Assembly: GCF_006159205.1 (NCBI RefSeq)
Contig: NZ_CP040812.1
Location: forward strand, 620,001 to 684,000
Length of the DNA: 64,000 nucleotides
Reading direction: 5' to 3'
Source: Antarcticibacterium flavum
Lineage (GTDB): Bacteria > Bacteroidota > Bacteroidia > Flavobacteriales > Flavobacteriaceae
Below are positions 18,308-26,843 of the stretch, piece after piece. Position 1 is the first letter of the stretch; every line of letters starts with the position of its first letter. Both the position numbers and the translations under genes were made by a program. The notes below the pieces were generated by a model. The model ran no database searches. It worked only from the letters and a program-made list of their open reading frames with translations, and was not told where the DNA came from.

Positions 18308-19564
18308 ATGCCAGAAAACTGGAAAACATATAAATTAGAAGATCTTACAACAAGAGTTACAGTTGGCTTCGTTGGATCAATGGCTCAGGAATATGTTGAA
18401 AATGGCATCCCTATGCTGAGGAGTCAAAATATCAAACCATTTTGTTTGGATTATGGTAACCTAAAATATATTTCTCCCAAATTTCACGAGAAAATAAGGA
18501 AGTCAAGTTTAAAAAAAGATGACGTTGCTATCGTGCGAACCGGGAATCCTGGTACCGCTTGTGTAATACCCGAAGGAATACCTCAGTTAAATTGTTCTGA
18601 TTTGGTAATTGCAACACCTAATAAATCTAAAATAGATCCTCACTTCCTAAGTTTTTACTTTAACTCAATAGCCAGAAATTATATTAGTTCGGAATTAGTA
18701 GGAGCAGTCCAACAGCATTTTAATGTTGGTTCTGCTAAGAAAATGGAAATTAAACTTCCAAAGATAGAGGAACAGCATAAGATCGTTTCCATTCTTAAAG
18801 CTATTCAAGACAAGATCGAGCTCAACCTCCAGATGAACAAAACCCTGGAAGAAATGGCTATGGCTTTATACAAACACTGGTTTGTTGATTTTGGGCCGTT
18901 TCAGGATGGGGAATTTGTAGCTACTGAATTGGGGGAAATTCCGAAGGGATGGGAGGTGAAATCCATAAGTGCATTTGGCAAAATTGTCTGCGGTAAAACT
19001 CCATCTAAAAAAGATCCTGATAACTTTACTCAAATTGGTGGTTACCCTTTTATAAAAATACCTGAAATGCACGGTAATGTATTTCTTACTGAAACATTAG
19101 AAAAAGTATCTGAAAAAGGAAATCAAATTCAAGCAAAGAAATTATTGCCTTCGGGTTGTATTAATGTTAGTTGTATTGCAACCGTAGGATTAGTTACCAT
19201 TAATGCATTTCCGTCACATACAAATCAACAAATCAATTCCATAATTCCGGAGAAAACAATTTATCGGTATTACTTATATTTAACAATGATTTCATTAAAG
19301 GAAAGGTTTCTAAATGAAGCGAGTGGTGGTTCAGCAACATTAAATATGAATACCTCTACCTTTTCAAATATTGAAATTCTTAAACCTGATGAGGAAACTC
19401 TTCAGAAATTTTCAGAAATGACTACATCTATTTTCAGTAAAATTCTTCAAAATCAAGAAGAAAACCAAACCCTCACCCAACTCCGCGACACCTTATTGCC
19501 AAAACTCATCAGCGGGGAAGTCCGCGTGAAAGACGTGGAGAAAACCTTAACAGAAGTCTTATGA
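18308..19564 (+). CDS. hsdS: Type I restriction-modification specificity subunit HsdS
   Basis: Seen: 418 codons with the two-half layout of HsdS: target-recognition domain 1 (~1-150), the conserved central helices ('HKIVSILKAIQDKIELNLQMNKTLEEMAMALYK'), the second start-like motif 'LGEIPKGWE', target-recognition domain 2 (~215-370), and the distal helices ending 'LRDTLLPKLISGEVRV'. It determines the bipartite DNA target of the methylase and restriction complexes. Its stop overlaps the hsdR start (ATGA at 19561-19564), so the two are co-translated. The recognition domains are more A+T-rich than the conserved helices, as is common for exchanged domains. No second or silent hsdS and no invertase are visible nearby. 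Confidence 0.93.
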   Translation: MPENWKTYKLEDLTTRVTVGFVGSMAQEYVENGIPMLRSQNIKPFCLDYGNLKYISPKFHEKIRKSSLKKDDVAIVRTGNPGTACVIPEGIPQLNCSDLVIATPNKSKIDPHFLSFYFNSIARNYISSELVGAVQQHFNVGSAKKMEIKLPKIEEQHKIVSILKAIQDKIELNLQMNKTLEEMAMALYKHWFVDFGPFQDGEFVATELGEIPKGWEVKSISAFGKIVCGKTPSKKDPDNFTQIGGYPFIKIPEMHGNVFLTETLEKVSEKGNQIQAKKLLPSGCINVSCIATVGLVTINAFPSHTNQQINSIIPEKTIYRYYLYLTMISLKERFLNEASGGSATLNMNTSTFSNIEILKPDEETLQKFSEMTTSIFSKILQNQEENQTLTQLRDTLLPKLISGEVRVKDVEKTLTEVL

Positions 19565-22563
19565 CACAAATGATCGAGATCACGGTGCAAAAGGCTGCCA
19601 TAGAGTGCCTTCAGGAGTTGGGGTACACTTATAAAGTTGGCAATTCCCTGCAGCGGGATCTCAAAAAGGTGGTTTTGGAGGAGGATCTACGGGAATTTTT
19701 AGTCAGTTCCTATCCCGACGTTCCGGCAACCGCCATTAACGAAGCCCTGGCTGCTTTTACGCAGCACCAGGGAATGGATCTCGATCACCGCAACCGCGAT
19801 TTTCATCTTAAAATGACCCAGGGGATTTCCATTACCTGGAAAGATGCTTCGGGCAAAGAACAGGCCCGGCACCTCTACCCTATCAATTACAAGGAACCTG
19901 AGAAAAATACTTTTGTGTGTGCAGATGAAGTGAAGATCGTTGGCAAGAACAGCCGGCGCACAGATCTGCTCATCTTCATCAACGGACTTCCGCTCATTGT
20001 TTTTGAATTCAAGAATATGTTTGATCCCGAGGTGGGTGTGGAAAACGCGCATCGGCAAATTGGGCATTACTTTCAGGATATTCCACAGCTGTTTGATTAC
20101 AATGCCATCACGGTAGTTTCAGATGGGCTGGAAACCCTGCACGGGATGTACAACTCCTCCCTAAAGTGGTTTGCTCCGTGGAAAAGTGTACACGGGGATG
20201 ACCTTCAGCAGCAACAGGAACTTCAGCTGGAAACCTTGCTGAAGGGATTATTTCCGAAGAAAACCTTATTAAATTACCTGCAAAACTTCATTTTCCACGA
20301 AGACCACAACGGGAAAATAATCAAGAAAGGCGCAAAATATCACCAGTACTGGGGCATCAAAAAAGCGGTGGACTCTGCGGTAGAAAATATAAAACCCGCG
20401 GGTGACGGCCGTCTGGGGGTGATCTGGCACACGCAGGGATCTGGCAAAAGCATTTCGATGGCCATCCTTACCGGGATCCTAAGGCAAATGCCCGAAATGA
20501 AAAATCCCACCATCCTCATCCAGGTAGACCGCAATGACCTGGACCAGCAACTCTATGAGAATTTTGTGCTGTGCAAAGACCTGGTAGGCCACGTACAACA
20601 CGCCGACACCACAGATGAGCTGCGGGCCCTGCTGAGCACCGATGGCGGCGGGGTGATCTTTACCACCATTGAGAAATTTCGGTTAAAAGAACTGGCTTCG
20701 GGAAAAGAGCTCTCCCACCCTGTACTTTCTGAACGTTTCAACCTTATCGTGATGGCAGATGAAGCCCACCGCACCCAGTACGGGTTCCATAGCGGCGGCT
20801 TTGCGCAGAACATAAGGCGCGCCCTGCCCAATGCCTCCTTTATAGGCTTCACCGGAACTCCCGTAGATGGCAAAGATGCCGATACCCAACAGGTTTTTGG
20901 CCCCACCATTCACACCTACGATATCAAACAGGCCGTGGAAGACGGTGCCACGGTGCCCATTTATTACGAGCCAAAAATGGTTCCGCTCAACATCAAAGCC
21001 AAATATGATAAGGAGCTGGATGAAATGGAAGAAGATGAGGACGAGGAGAACAATGCCGTTTGGGCCGCGATAGAAGATGCCGCCGGGGCTGCTGACCGCG
21101 TGGAAAGGGTTGCCAAAGACATCCTCACCCATTTTAAGGCCAGGACAGAAAGCCTGGAAGGCAAAGCGATGATCGTTTGTATGAGCCGAAAGAACTGCGT
21201 AAAAATGTATAATGCCCTCACCGCGCTGGAAGCTTGCCCTGAAATAGTCGTGATAATGACCGGAAACATTAGCAAAGATCCGCCGGCCTGGAATCCTCAT
21301 ATACGAACCAAAGATGCGATGGAAGCCATAAAAAAACGTTTCCGCACGCCTGAGGACCCGTTACAAATTGTGATCGTTCGCGATATGTGGCTCACGGGAT
21401 TTGATGCCCCCTGCGCCCATACGATGTATGTAGATAAGATAATGAAAGGCCATAACCTGATGCAGGCCATAGCGAGGGTGAACAGAGTCTTTAAAGACAA
21501 GCCCAACGGACTCGTAGTGGATTTTATAGGCATTTCCGGTTTTTTGGCCGAAGCCACCAAAAAATACACCGCCGGCGGTGGGGAAGGAAAACCCACGCTG
21601 GATCTTGAAGTAGCGGTGAAACTTTGCCTGAGGCAGTTTGAGAAAGTGAAGGATCTGATAGGTGAATTTTCTGCGGAAGGTCTCAATGCAATGACCGATA
21701 TGGACAAGATGAAATGGTCCAGCGGAGTGGTGAACAATCTTCTGAAATCTGATCCTGTGACCGATGCCTTTTTGCTCGAAGAGCGGAAGCTGGCAGAACT
21801 GGTGGCAATGACCAGTTCAGATAAGCGAATTTGGGAGATACAGGAAGAGCTGGCGATCATTCAGAAGATAAGGCAACTCATAAGAAAGATCAAGTTCCCT
21901 CCCGGTCCGCGCAGGGAAAAGAATGAAAAGATAAAAGACCTGATAAGCAAATCCCTGGAATCGCAGGAGATTGTAGACCTGGCAAAAATGTACAATCTGG
22001 ATAAGATCGATATTTCCATAGTAGACGACAGGTTTCAGGCCATTGTAAAGGAAAAAGGCGACGAGAACATCAAAGTAGAATTGCTGCGCAGGATCATCAA
22101 TGACGAGATACGGGTGCGAATGCCAAAAAACATCCGCCGGATGCGCAAGCTGAAAGACGAGCTGGAAAAAGTGCTGAGCAACTACCACCGGAATTCATTG
22201 GATTCCATCGCCGCCATCAAGCACCTGCTGGATATTGCCAATGAATTTCAGCAGGATGACATCAGGACAAAACAACTCGGTTTAACCGAGGACGAGCTTG
22301 CTTTTTATGACCTTTTATCAGCCAACGAAAAGCTACTTAACCAAACCGGCCCCATCCAGGATCTGGTCCACAAAGTAGTAGATTCGGTAAAGAAAAACCT
22401 CCAGCTCGACTGGACCAAAAAAGAAGACGCGAGAGCCGCCATTCGCTTAGCTGTTAAAAAAGAATTACGCGGCAAAGTGCCATTTTCTGAACTGGACAAT
22501 TTACTGAAAGAGGTGATCGAACAGGCCGAGGGGCAGTATGGGGATTGGCCTTTGGAGGCGTGA
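19561..22563 (+). CDS. hsdR: Type I restriction enzyme subunit HsdR
   Basis: Seen: 1000 codons. The N-terminal nuclease core contains 'DLLIFINGLPLIVFEFKN' (D...ExK). The motor domain has Walker A 'TQGSGKS' (~residues 290-297), the DEAH-type box 'ADEAH' (~400) and 'IGFTGTP', with the second RecA-like domain to ~660 and a helical C-terminal region. Role: ATP-driven DNA translocation and cleavage of unmodified DNA with HsdM and HsdS. Base composition is richer in G+C than the cargo upstream, so hsdR and hsdM probably share an older history than the genes between them. The stop codon is followed almost directly by a heptad repeat array. Confidence 0.95.
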   Translation: MTQMIEITVQKAAIECLQELGYTYKVGNSLQRDLKKVVLEEDLREFLVSSYPDVPATAINEALAAFTQHQGMDLDHRNRDFHLKMTQGISITWKDASGKEQARHLYPINYKEPEKNTFVCADEVKIVGKNSRRTDLLIFINGLPLIVFEFKNMFDPEVGVENAHRQIGHYFQDIPQLFDYNAITVVSDGLETLHGMYNSSLKWFAPWKSVHGDDLQQQQELQLETLLKGLFPKKTLLNYLQNFIFHEDHNGKIIKKGAKYHQYWGIKKAVDSAVENIKPAGDGRLGVIWHTQGSGKSISMAILTGILRQMPEMKNPTILIQVDRNDLDQQLYENFVLCKDLVGHVQHADTTDELRALLSTDGGGVIFTTIEKFRLKELASGKELSHPVLSERFNLIVMADEAHRTQYGFHSGGFAQNIRRALPNASFIGFTGTPVDGKDADTQQVFGPTIHTYDIKQAVEDGATVPIYYEPKMVPLNIKAKYDKELDEMEEDEDEENNAVWAAIEDAAGAADRVERVAKDILTHFKARTESLEGKAMIVCMSRKNCVKMYNALTALEACPEIVVIMTGNISKDPPAWNPHIRTKDAMEAIKKRFRTPEDPLQIVIVRDMWLTGFDAPCAHTMYVDKIMKGHNLMQAIARVNRVFKDKPNGLVVDFIGISGFLAEATKKYTAGGGEGKPTLDLEVAVKLCLRQFEKVKDLIGEFSAEGLNAMTDMDKMKWSSGVVNNLLKSDPVTDAFLLEERKLAELVAMTSSDKRIWEIQEELAIIQKIRQLIRKIKFPPGPRREKNEKIKDLISKSLESQEIVDLAKMYNLDKIDISIVDDRFQAIVKEKGDENIKVELLRRIINDEIRVRMPKNIRRMRKLKDELEKVLSNYHRNSLDSIAAIKHLLDIANEFQQDDIRTKQLGLTEDELAFYDLLSANEKLLNQTGPIQDLVHKVVDSVKKNLQLDWTKKEDARAAIRLAVKKELRGKVPFSELDNLLKEVIEQAEGQYGDWPLEA

Positions 22564-22571
22564 GGGGTTGT

Positions 22572-22745
22572 TGGTTGTCGGTTGTCGGTTGTAGGTTGTA
22601 GGTTGTAGGTTGTAGGTTGTAGGTTGTGGGTTGTGGGTTGTGGGTTGTGGGTTGTGGGTTGTGGGTTGTAGGTTGTGGGTTGTCTGTTGTCTGTTGTCTG
22701 TTGTCGGTTGTCGGTTGTCAGTTGTCAGTTGTCGGTTGTAGTTGA
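22572..22745. repeat. Heptad array GGTTGTN with G-quadruplex potential
   Basis: About 24 head-to-tail seven-base units GGTTGTN (N = A, G, C) begin nine bases after the hsdR stop and end in GTTGAAAAAAG. Six GGG tracts spaced exactly seven bases apart (22628-22665) fit a G-quadruplex with four-base loops. Shorter relatives occur at 41761 and 63695. Any open frame here is an artefact of the repeat. Confidence 0.9.
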
Positions 22746-22983
22746 AAAAAGCGAACCCGTTGGCGCGGATTTGCAATCCGTGACGACGACCTCAGCCAAC
22801 GAGGGCTGATGATATTTAGAAGATAATTATTTAAAAAACCACTGCACGTCAGTTCGAGTGTTTTTTACTGCAGCGATAGCGGAAGGAAAAAATGAATCGA
22901 GAACAGGTTGGTAGTTCCAAACTCCCTCGTGTCCTGGCTCGAGCTGACGAGAATCCTTTTACCCCATTGACAGCAGTACTTTG
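22746..22983. other. Intergenic region between heptad array and yoeB
   Basis: No gene is visible. It contains short sequences seen in other intergenic parts of this window (CGTCAGTTCGAG near 22845, also near 33122; ACTGCAGCGATA near 22868, also near 43082), so it appears to be built of dispersed repeat fragments. Confidence 0.4.
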
Positions 22984-23241
22984 CTAATCATAATGAAATC
23001 TGCATTTCGCGATTAAAATTTCTTCTTCTTTATATTGATAGATCAATCTGTGTTCACTATCAATTCGTCTTGACCAAAATCCGGCGTATTTATGTTTTAA
23101 AGGTTCCGGTTTTCCAGGTCCATCAAAAGGGTGGCGAGCAATGTCTTTTAGAAGTTCGTTAATTTTCTTTAGTTTTTTCTTATCCGTTTTTTGCCAGTAT
23201 AAATAATCCTCCCAGGACTCGTCAACAAATATATACTTCAT
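22984..23241 (-). CDS. yoeB: YoeB-type toxin (mRNA interferase)
   Basis: Seen: 85 codons from the ATG at 23241 (a longer frame exists upstream but lies in IS21 end sequence). The sequence 'MKYIFVDESWEDYLYW...FWSRRIDSEHRLIYQY...IAKCRFHYD' matches the Txe/YoeB family, including the conserved Glu/Arg and the C-terminal His-Tyr. Known: ribosome-dependent mRNA cleavage, neutralised by YefM. Its antitoxin lies at 25895-26149 on the same strand but is separated by a complete IS21 element inserted at the toxin start. The coding sequence is intact but has lost its native leader and its coupling to the antitoxin. Confidence 0.9.
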   Translation of the reverse strand: MKYIFVDESWEDYLYWQKTDKKKLKKINELLKDIARHPFDGPGKPEPLKHKYAGFWSRRIDSEHRLIYQYKEEEILIAKCRFHYD

Positions 23242-23242
23242 C

Positions 23243-23455
23243 TGGCTATTTCGGTTCGAATTGTGCCAGTGATTTCGGTCGGTTAGTGCCAGGCATTTCG
23301 GTTTGATTTGTGCCACTTTTTGGCAGCAATGAAAATCATAACGGTTCAAATTGTGCCAGTCATTTCGGTTTGATTTGTGCCACTTCCGGAATTCAAGGAA
23401 CCATAACGGTTCGTTTTGTGCCAGTCGTATCGGTTCGTTTTGTGCCACTTTGGAA
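23243..23455. repeat. Seven subterminal repeats at IS21 left end
   Basis: Seven imperfect ~22-24-base repeats of the form TTTCGGTTYGNNTTGTGCCA occur between the left tip and istA, against only two in inverted orientation at the right end (25835-25890). Such multiple end repeats are the binding sites of the IstA transposase in this family; the left-right asymmetry is marked. Confidence 0.8.
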
Positions 23456-23493
23456 GATCAAGTAATATCTTGTTGCAAAAAATGTAATAAGAT

Positions 23494-25047
23494 ATGGCCA
23501 ACACCCTTGATCCGATGGACTTAAAACAAATTATTACCTTAAAACTGGATGGTTTTAGTAACCGTAAAATCGGTGCTACTCTGGGCATCTCCCGAAACAC
23601 TGTCAACAGCTACATGAAGCTTTTTAAGGCCAGTGACTATTCTTTTAAAGAACTACTATCCTTTGATAATGCACGCCTGGATGCGCTTTTTCCTTCACAT
23701 ACCACTATTGATAATGAGCGGCATGATGAACTGATGCTCTACTTTGAAGGGGTCAATAAGGCCCGGAATCATCCTGGTTTTACGTTTTTATACCATTATC
23801 AGGAATATGCACAACATGCTTCCCAGCCTTATAGCTACACGCAGTTTATGGAGCATTACCGGCGTAAATATGCTAAGGTCAAAGGTTCTATGAAACTTGA
23901 GCACGAAGCAGGTAATGAGATGTACATTGATTATACGGGCAAAAAACTGCATATCGTTGATAAAGACACTGGAGAACTTATTCCCGTAGAAGTATTTATT
24001 GCTATCCTTCCTAACAGCCAGTATACTTACGTAGAGGCTAGTCAAAGCCAGAAACGGGAGGATCTTATCACTTCTTGCGGTAATGCATTACATTTTTATG
24101 GAGGTGTGCCTAAAGCCATTGTATCAGATAACTTAAAATCTGCAGTGACCAGGGCAAGTAAATATGAGCCGGAGATCAACCGAAGCTTTAAAGACTTTGC
24201 CCGCCATTATAACTGTGTGATCAATCCCACCCGCAGCTATGCTCCACAGGATAAAGCTCTGGTGGAGAATGCAGTCCACCTGGTCTATCAACGGATTTAT
24301 TATCCCTTGCGGGAGATGACCTTCTTCTCCTTAAAAGATCTAAACCGGGAGATAAAACGCCTGCTTGTTACCTATAATAATTTACTGTTCCAGCGAAAGG
24401 AAGCCAGCCGCAGGGAACTCTTTCAATCCATAGAGCGGGAATACCTAAAACCCTTGCCTACATCTGCCTATGAGATCAAGGATTATAAACGTGCAAAGGT
24501 TCAGAAGATGGGATATGTATACTTCTCTCCAGATAAAAGTTATTATAGCGTTCCTTACCGATACATCGGCAAAAAGACTCTGATCCATTATACAAAAAGT
24601 GTGGTAGAGGTTTATTATAACCACGTTCGAATTGCCCTGCATCAGCGAAATCCTGTTAAGGGAACCTACACCACAAATACAGAACACTTAAGTAGCACCC
24701 ATAAAGGATATACCTCCTGGAGTCCTGAATACTTTAAAAACAAAGCCGCTGCGCATGGGGCTAACGTAGTGAGCTGTGTAGAAAAGATCCTTGCTGACAG
24801 TGACTATCCTGAAACAGGTTACAAACGGGTGATGGGGCTTATCATGCTTCACAAGTCCTACAGTTCCCAGAGGCTTGACAATGCGTGTAAAAGAGCTTTG
24901 CAGGCAGATGCGGCTTCATACAAGCGGATCAAAAAGATATTAGAAAACAACCTCGACCAAAGCTCCCTCTTTTACCAGGACCTTGAAGAAGATAAGACCC
25001 ATATTCCATCCCATCAAAACATTAGGGGTGCTGCTGCTTACAAGTAA
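23494..25047 (+). CDS. istA: IS21 transposase IstA
   Basis: Seen: 517 codons. An N-terminal helix-turn-helix ('NRKIGATLGISRNTVNSYMK') is followed by an rve-type catalytic core with the DDE triad: Asp146 in 'YIDYTG', Asp212 in 'IVSDNLK', Glu258 in 'ALVENAV'. The C-terminal Mu-transposase-like beta-barrel and tail are also present. Full length for the family and without frameshifts, so likely active. It is followed after 20 bases by the ATPase gene istB. Role: strand transfer of the IS21 element. The start ATG at 23494 fits the position just inside the subterminal repeats. Confidence 0.95.
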   Translation: MANTLDPMDLKQIITLKLDGFSNRKIGATLGISRNTVNSYMKLFKASDYSFKELLSFDNARLDALFPSHTTIDNERHDELMLYFEGVNKARNHPGFTFLYHYQEYAQHASQPYSYTQFMEHYRRKYAKVKGSMKLEHEAGNEMYIDYTGKKLHIVDKDTGELIPVEVFIAILPNSQYTYVEASQSQKREDLITSCGNALHFYGGVPKAIVSDNLKSAVTRASKYEPEINRSFKDFARHYNCVINPTRSYAPQDKALVENAVHLVYQRIYYPLREMTFFSLKDLNREIKRLLVTYNNLLFQRKEASRRELFQSIEREYLKPLPTSAYEIKDYKRAKVQKMGYVYFSPDKSYYSVPYRYIGKKTLIHYTKSVVEVYYNHVRIALHQRNPVKGTYTTNTEHLSSTHKGYTSWSPEYFKNKAAAHGANVVSCVEKILADSDYPETGYKRVMGLIMLHKSYSSQRLDNACKRALQADAASYKRIKKILENNLDQSSLFYQDLEEDKTHIPSHQNIRGAAAYK

Positions 25048-25067
25048 AACTCATTTAAATCAGAAAT

Positions 25068-25805
25068 ATGAATAACAATCAAACTATTGAAAAATTAAAA
25101 CAAATGCGATTGGGTGCTATGGCCCAGCTACATCATCAGTACGTGAACAACAATCAACTAAACGATATTACTGCCGATGAATACCTGGCACTACTGGCAG
25201 ACCACGAATGGGAGGATCGCGAGAACCGAAAGATTGACCGTCTTTTTAAACAAGCAAACTTTAGGCAGAAAGCAAGTCTTGCTGAAGTGAACTACACCTC
25301 CAGTCGTAATCTGGATAAGAATATGTTTGTACGCCTGGGATCCTTGGACTTTATAAGCAGAAGAGAAAATGTTATTCTCACCGGTGCCTCCGGTGTTGGT
25401 AAAAGCTATTTAGCCCAGGCTTTAGGCCACCAGGCTTGCCTTATGGGGTATAAAACTGTATACTCAAATACAGCCCGCCTTTTTAAAAAATTTAAACTTT
25501 GTAAAGTTGATGGAACCTATCTTAAAGAACTCAATAAACTTCTTAAAGCAGATCTACTCATCCTTGATGACTTTGGACTTCAGGCCTTCGATAATCACGC
25601 AAGAGAGACCTTAATGGATATTATAGATGACCGCTACAATAAAACATCTACTATACTATCCTCTCAAATACCGGTATCTGCATGGTACGATATTATTGGA
25701 GAAGGAACTATTGCTGATGCGATCCTGGACAGAATTGTAAACTCATCTCACAGGATAGATCTCAAAGGAGAATCATTAAGAAAAGGAGTTTTAAAAAACG
25801 AGTAA
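25068..25805 (+). CDS. istB: IS21 helper ATPase IstB
   Basis: Seen: 245 codons of a DnaC/DnaA-like AAA+ ATPase with Walker A 'GASGVGKS' (~residues 105-112), Walker B 'LLILDDFG' (~165-172), sensor 1 in 'STILSSQIP', and 'AILDRIVNSSHRI' near the C-terminus. Known role: oligomerises on target DNA and directs IstA to it. Full length, 20 bases after istA in one transcription unit, and followed ~75 bases later by the right end of the element. Confidence 0.95.
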   Translation: MNNNQTIEKLKQMRLGAMAQLHHQYVNNNQLNDITADEYLALLADHEWEDRENRKIDRLFKQANFRQKASLAEVNYTSSRNLDKNMFVRLGSLDFISRRENVILTGASGVGKSYLAQALGHQACLMGYKTVYSNTARLFKKFKLCKVDGTYLKELNKLLKADLLILDDFGLQAFDNHARETLMDIIDDRYNKTSTILSSQIPVSAWYDIIGEGTIADAILDRIVNSSHRIDLKGESLRKGVLKNE

Positions 25806-25894
25806 CATTAATTTTTTATATAATTGCAGTATCTTTCAAAGTGGCACTGTTTGAACCGAAATCAGTGGCACGGTCACTCCGAAATAGCCATCAT

Positions 25895-26149
25895 CTAATT
25901 ATCGATTAAGTCCTTGTTGAAAGTCTTTCCGTTTTTTAGTTTATTAATTGCAGAATCCAGTCGTAACTCATTCTTTCGGGAGGACAATTCGTGATTTGTT
26001 GCCATTAAGGAATTGTATTCCTGTAGCGACATCACGACAATTCCAGAATCCTTACCTCGATTTATAATCAGAGTTTCAAAGTTTTTCACAACCCTGTCTA
26101 AATAAGTTTTCATATCCTTTCTAAAATCGGAAACAGTTGTTATTTGCAT
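25895..26149 (-). CDS. yefM: YefM-type antitoxin
   Basis: Seen: 84 codons from the ATG at 26149 ('MQITTVSDFRKDMKTYLDRVVKNFETLIINRGKDSGIVVMSLQEYNSLMAT'), the Phd/YefM fold with DNA-binding N-terminus and a toxin-binding C-terminal tail. A longer frame upstream lacks family similarity, so the shorter start is preferred. Known: binds and neutralises YoeB and represses the shared operon. The IS21 right tip abuts its stop codon; the antitoxin sequence is unaltered, but its toxin is now 2.6 kb away. Confidence 0.88.
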   Translation of the reverse strand: MQITTVSDFRKDMKTYLDRVVKNFETLIINRGKDSGIVVMSLQEYNSLMATNHELSSRKNELRLDSAINKLKNGKTFNKDLIDN

Positions 26150-26381
26150 AATATCGGATTTTATATAGTACAAATATATGTACAAAATATTGTGCGTACA
26201 ATTTTTTCGCATTGCTGTCAGCAGAGGTGATGAGAAATCCTCAGTTTCCACTGTTCAGGAATTAATTCGGATCATTCGTCAGTTGGAGATTTTCGGCAGG
26301 AGGCTTAGTGATATAAATAAAAACTTAAAAAAAGAAAAACTGCGCCAGGATGGCAAAACGATAGACAGCATTGTAAAAGCC
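26150..26381 (+). other. Region upstream of yefM, possible gene remnant
   Basis: It must hold the yefM promoter (minus strand). An 85-codon plus-strand frame (26178-26435) runs through it into the terminator. Its middle part ('LIRIIRQLEIFGRRLSDINKNLKKEK') looks protein-like, but its end is terminator sequence, so I treat it as a remnant or chance frame. Confidence 0.3.
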
Positions 26382-26420
26382 AAAAAAGGCGGGAGGTTAA
26401 AAATTGCCTCCCGCTTTTTT
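26382..26420. terminator. Bidirectional intrinsic terminator
   Basis: Eight-base stem GCGGGAGG (26389-26396) / CCTCCCGC (26407-26414), with a T-run on the right and an A-run on the left, so it can act in both directions. It lies just downstream of the minus-strand lipoprotein gene end at 26442. Confidence 0.85.
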
Positions 26421-26441
26421 ATTTACTGTATATAAAAATAT

Positions 26442-26843
26442 TTACTGCGAATGTAAAATCCGTACCATTTTGGGTTTTAAAGATTCTCCCTCTCTCTCCA
26501 CTTCCACTTCAAGCCGTTGTCCCTGCTGGAGGGCGTCAAAATCCACCTGCTCCCCGTTTCGCATAAATTGAGTGTCGTTGGAAGTGTATAATTCAAGGGT
26601 CCTGTTATCATCCAGGTCGAGGTAGATCTCGTTCTGTTCGCGATCCACTATCCTGGCCGTGCCGGTATAGGTGCCGGAAGCTACCACATCTGTATCTTCC
26701 AGTTCTTTGGTTTCCCGGTCGCCCATGACCTTTTCTGTAGCATCATTATCCAAACTCCTGGAATCCCTGTTTTCGTCTTTACAGGACTGGAGCCCGGTTA
26801 AAAAGATGAATGCTGCGGAAAATAATAAAATTGTCCTTTTCAT
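26442..26843 (-). CDS. Small predicted lipoprotein
   Basis: Seen: 133 codons with a signal peptide and lipobox ('FIFLTGLQSCKDE', Cys at ~21), then an acidic linker. A ~75-residue beta-rich domain ('GTYTGTARIVDREQNEIYLDLDDNRTLELYTSNDTQFM...LQQGQRLEVEVE') resembles a small OB-like or SH3-like barrel. No family is recognised. It is probably an envelope lipoprotein and is monocistronic, with its own terminator downstream at 26382-26420. Confidence 0.8.
   Translation of the reverse strand: MKRTILLFSAAFIFLTGLQSCKDENRDSRSLDNDATEKVMGDRETKELEDTDVVASGTYTGTARIVDREQNEIYLDLDDNRTLELYTSNDTQFMRNGEQVDFDALQQGQRLEVEVEREGESLKPKMVRILHSQ

Larger units (their letters stand above)
23243..25890 (+). mobile_element. 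IS21-family insertion sequence (complete)
   Basis: Both ends carry the inverted terminal sequence TGGCTATTTCGG (23243-23254) / CCGAAATAGCCA (25879-25890), directly flanked by a 5-bp duplication TCATC (23238-23242 and 25891-25895). Removing the element and one duplicate makes the yefM stop codon (TAG) run directly into the yoeB ATG. Inside are istA and istB in the usual order. 2648 bp; looks intact and recent. Confidence 0.93.

Noticed and set aside
18308..19564. Phase-variable hsdS by inversion
   Set aside because: No second hsdS, inverted recognition-domain copies or invertase gene is present in the window.
19699..22188. Minus-strand frames within hsdR
   Set aside because: Shadow frames of a well supported 1000-residue HsdR.
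22501..22776. Open frame of Asn/Gln/Pro/Thr repeats on the minus strand
   Set aside because: It is a translation of the heptad array after hsdR.
23242..23448. Longer N-terminal extension of the YoeB toxin frame
   Set aside because: The extension reads the subterminal repeats of IS21; family similarity starts exactly at the ATG at 23241.
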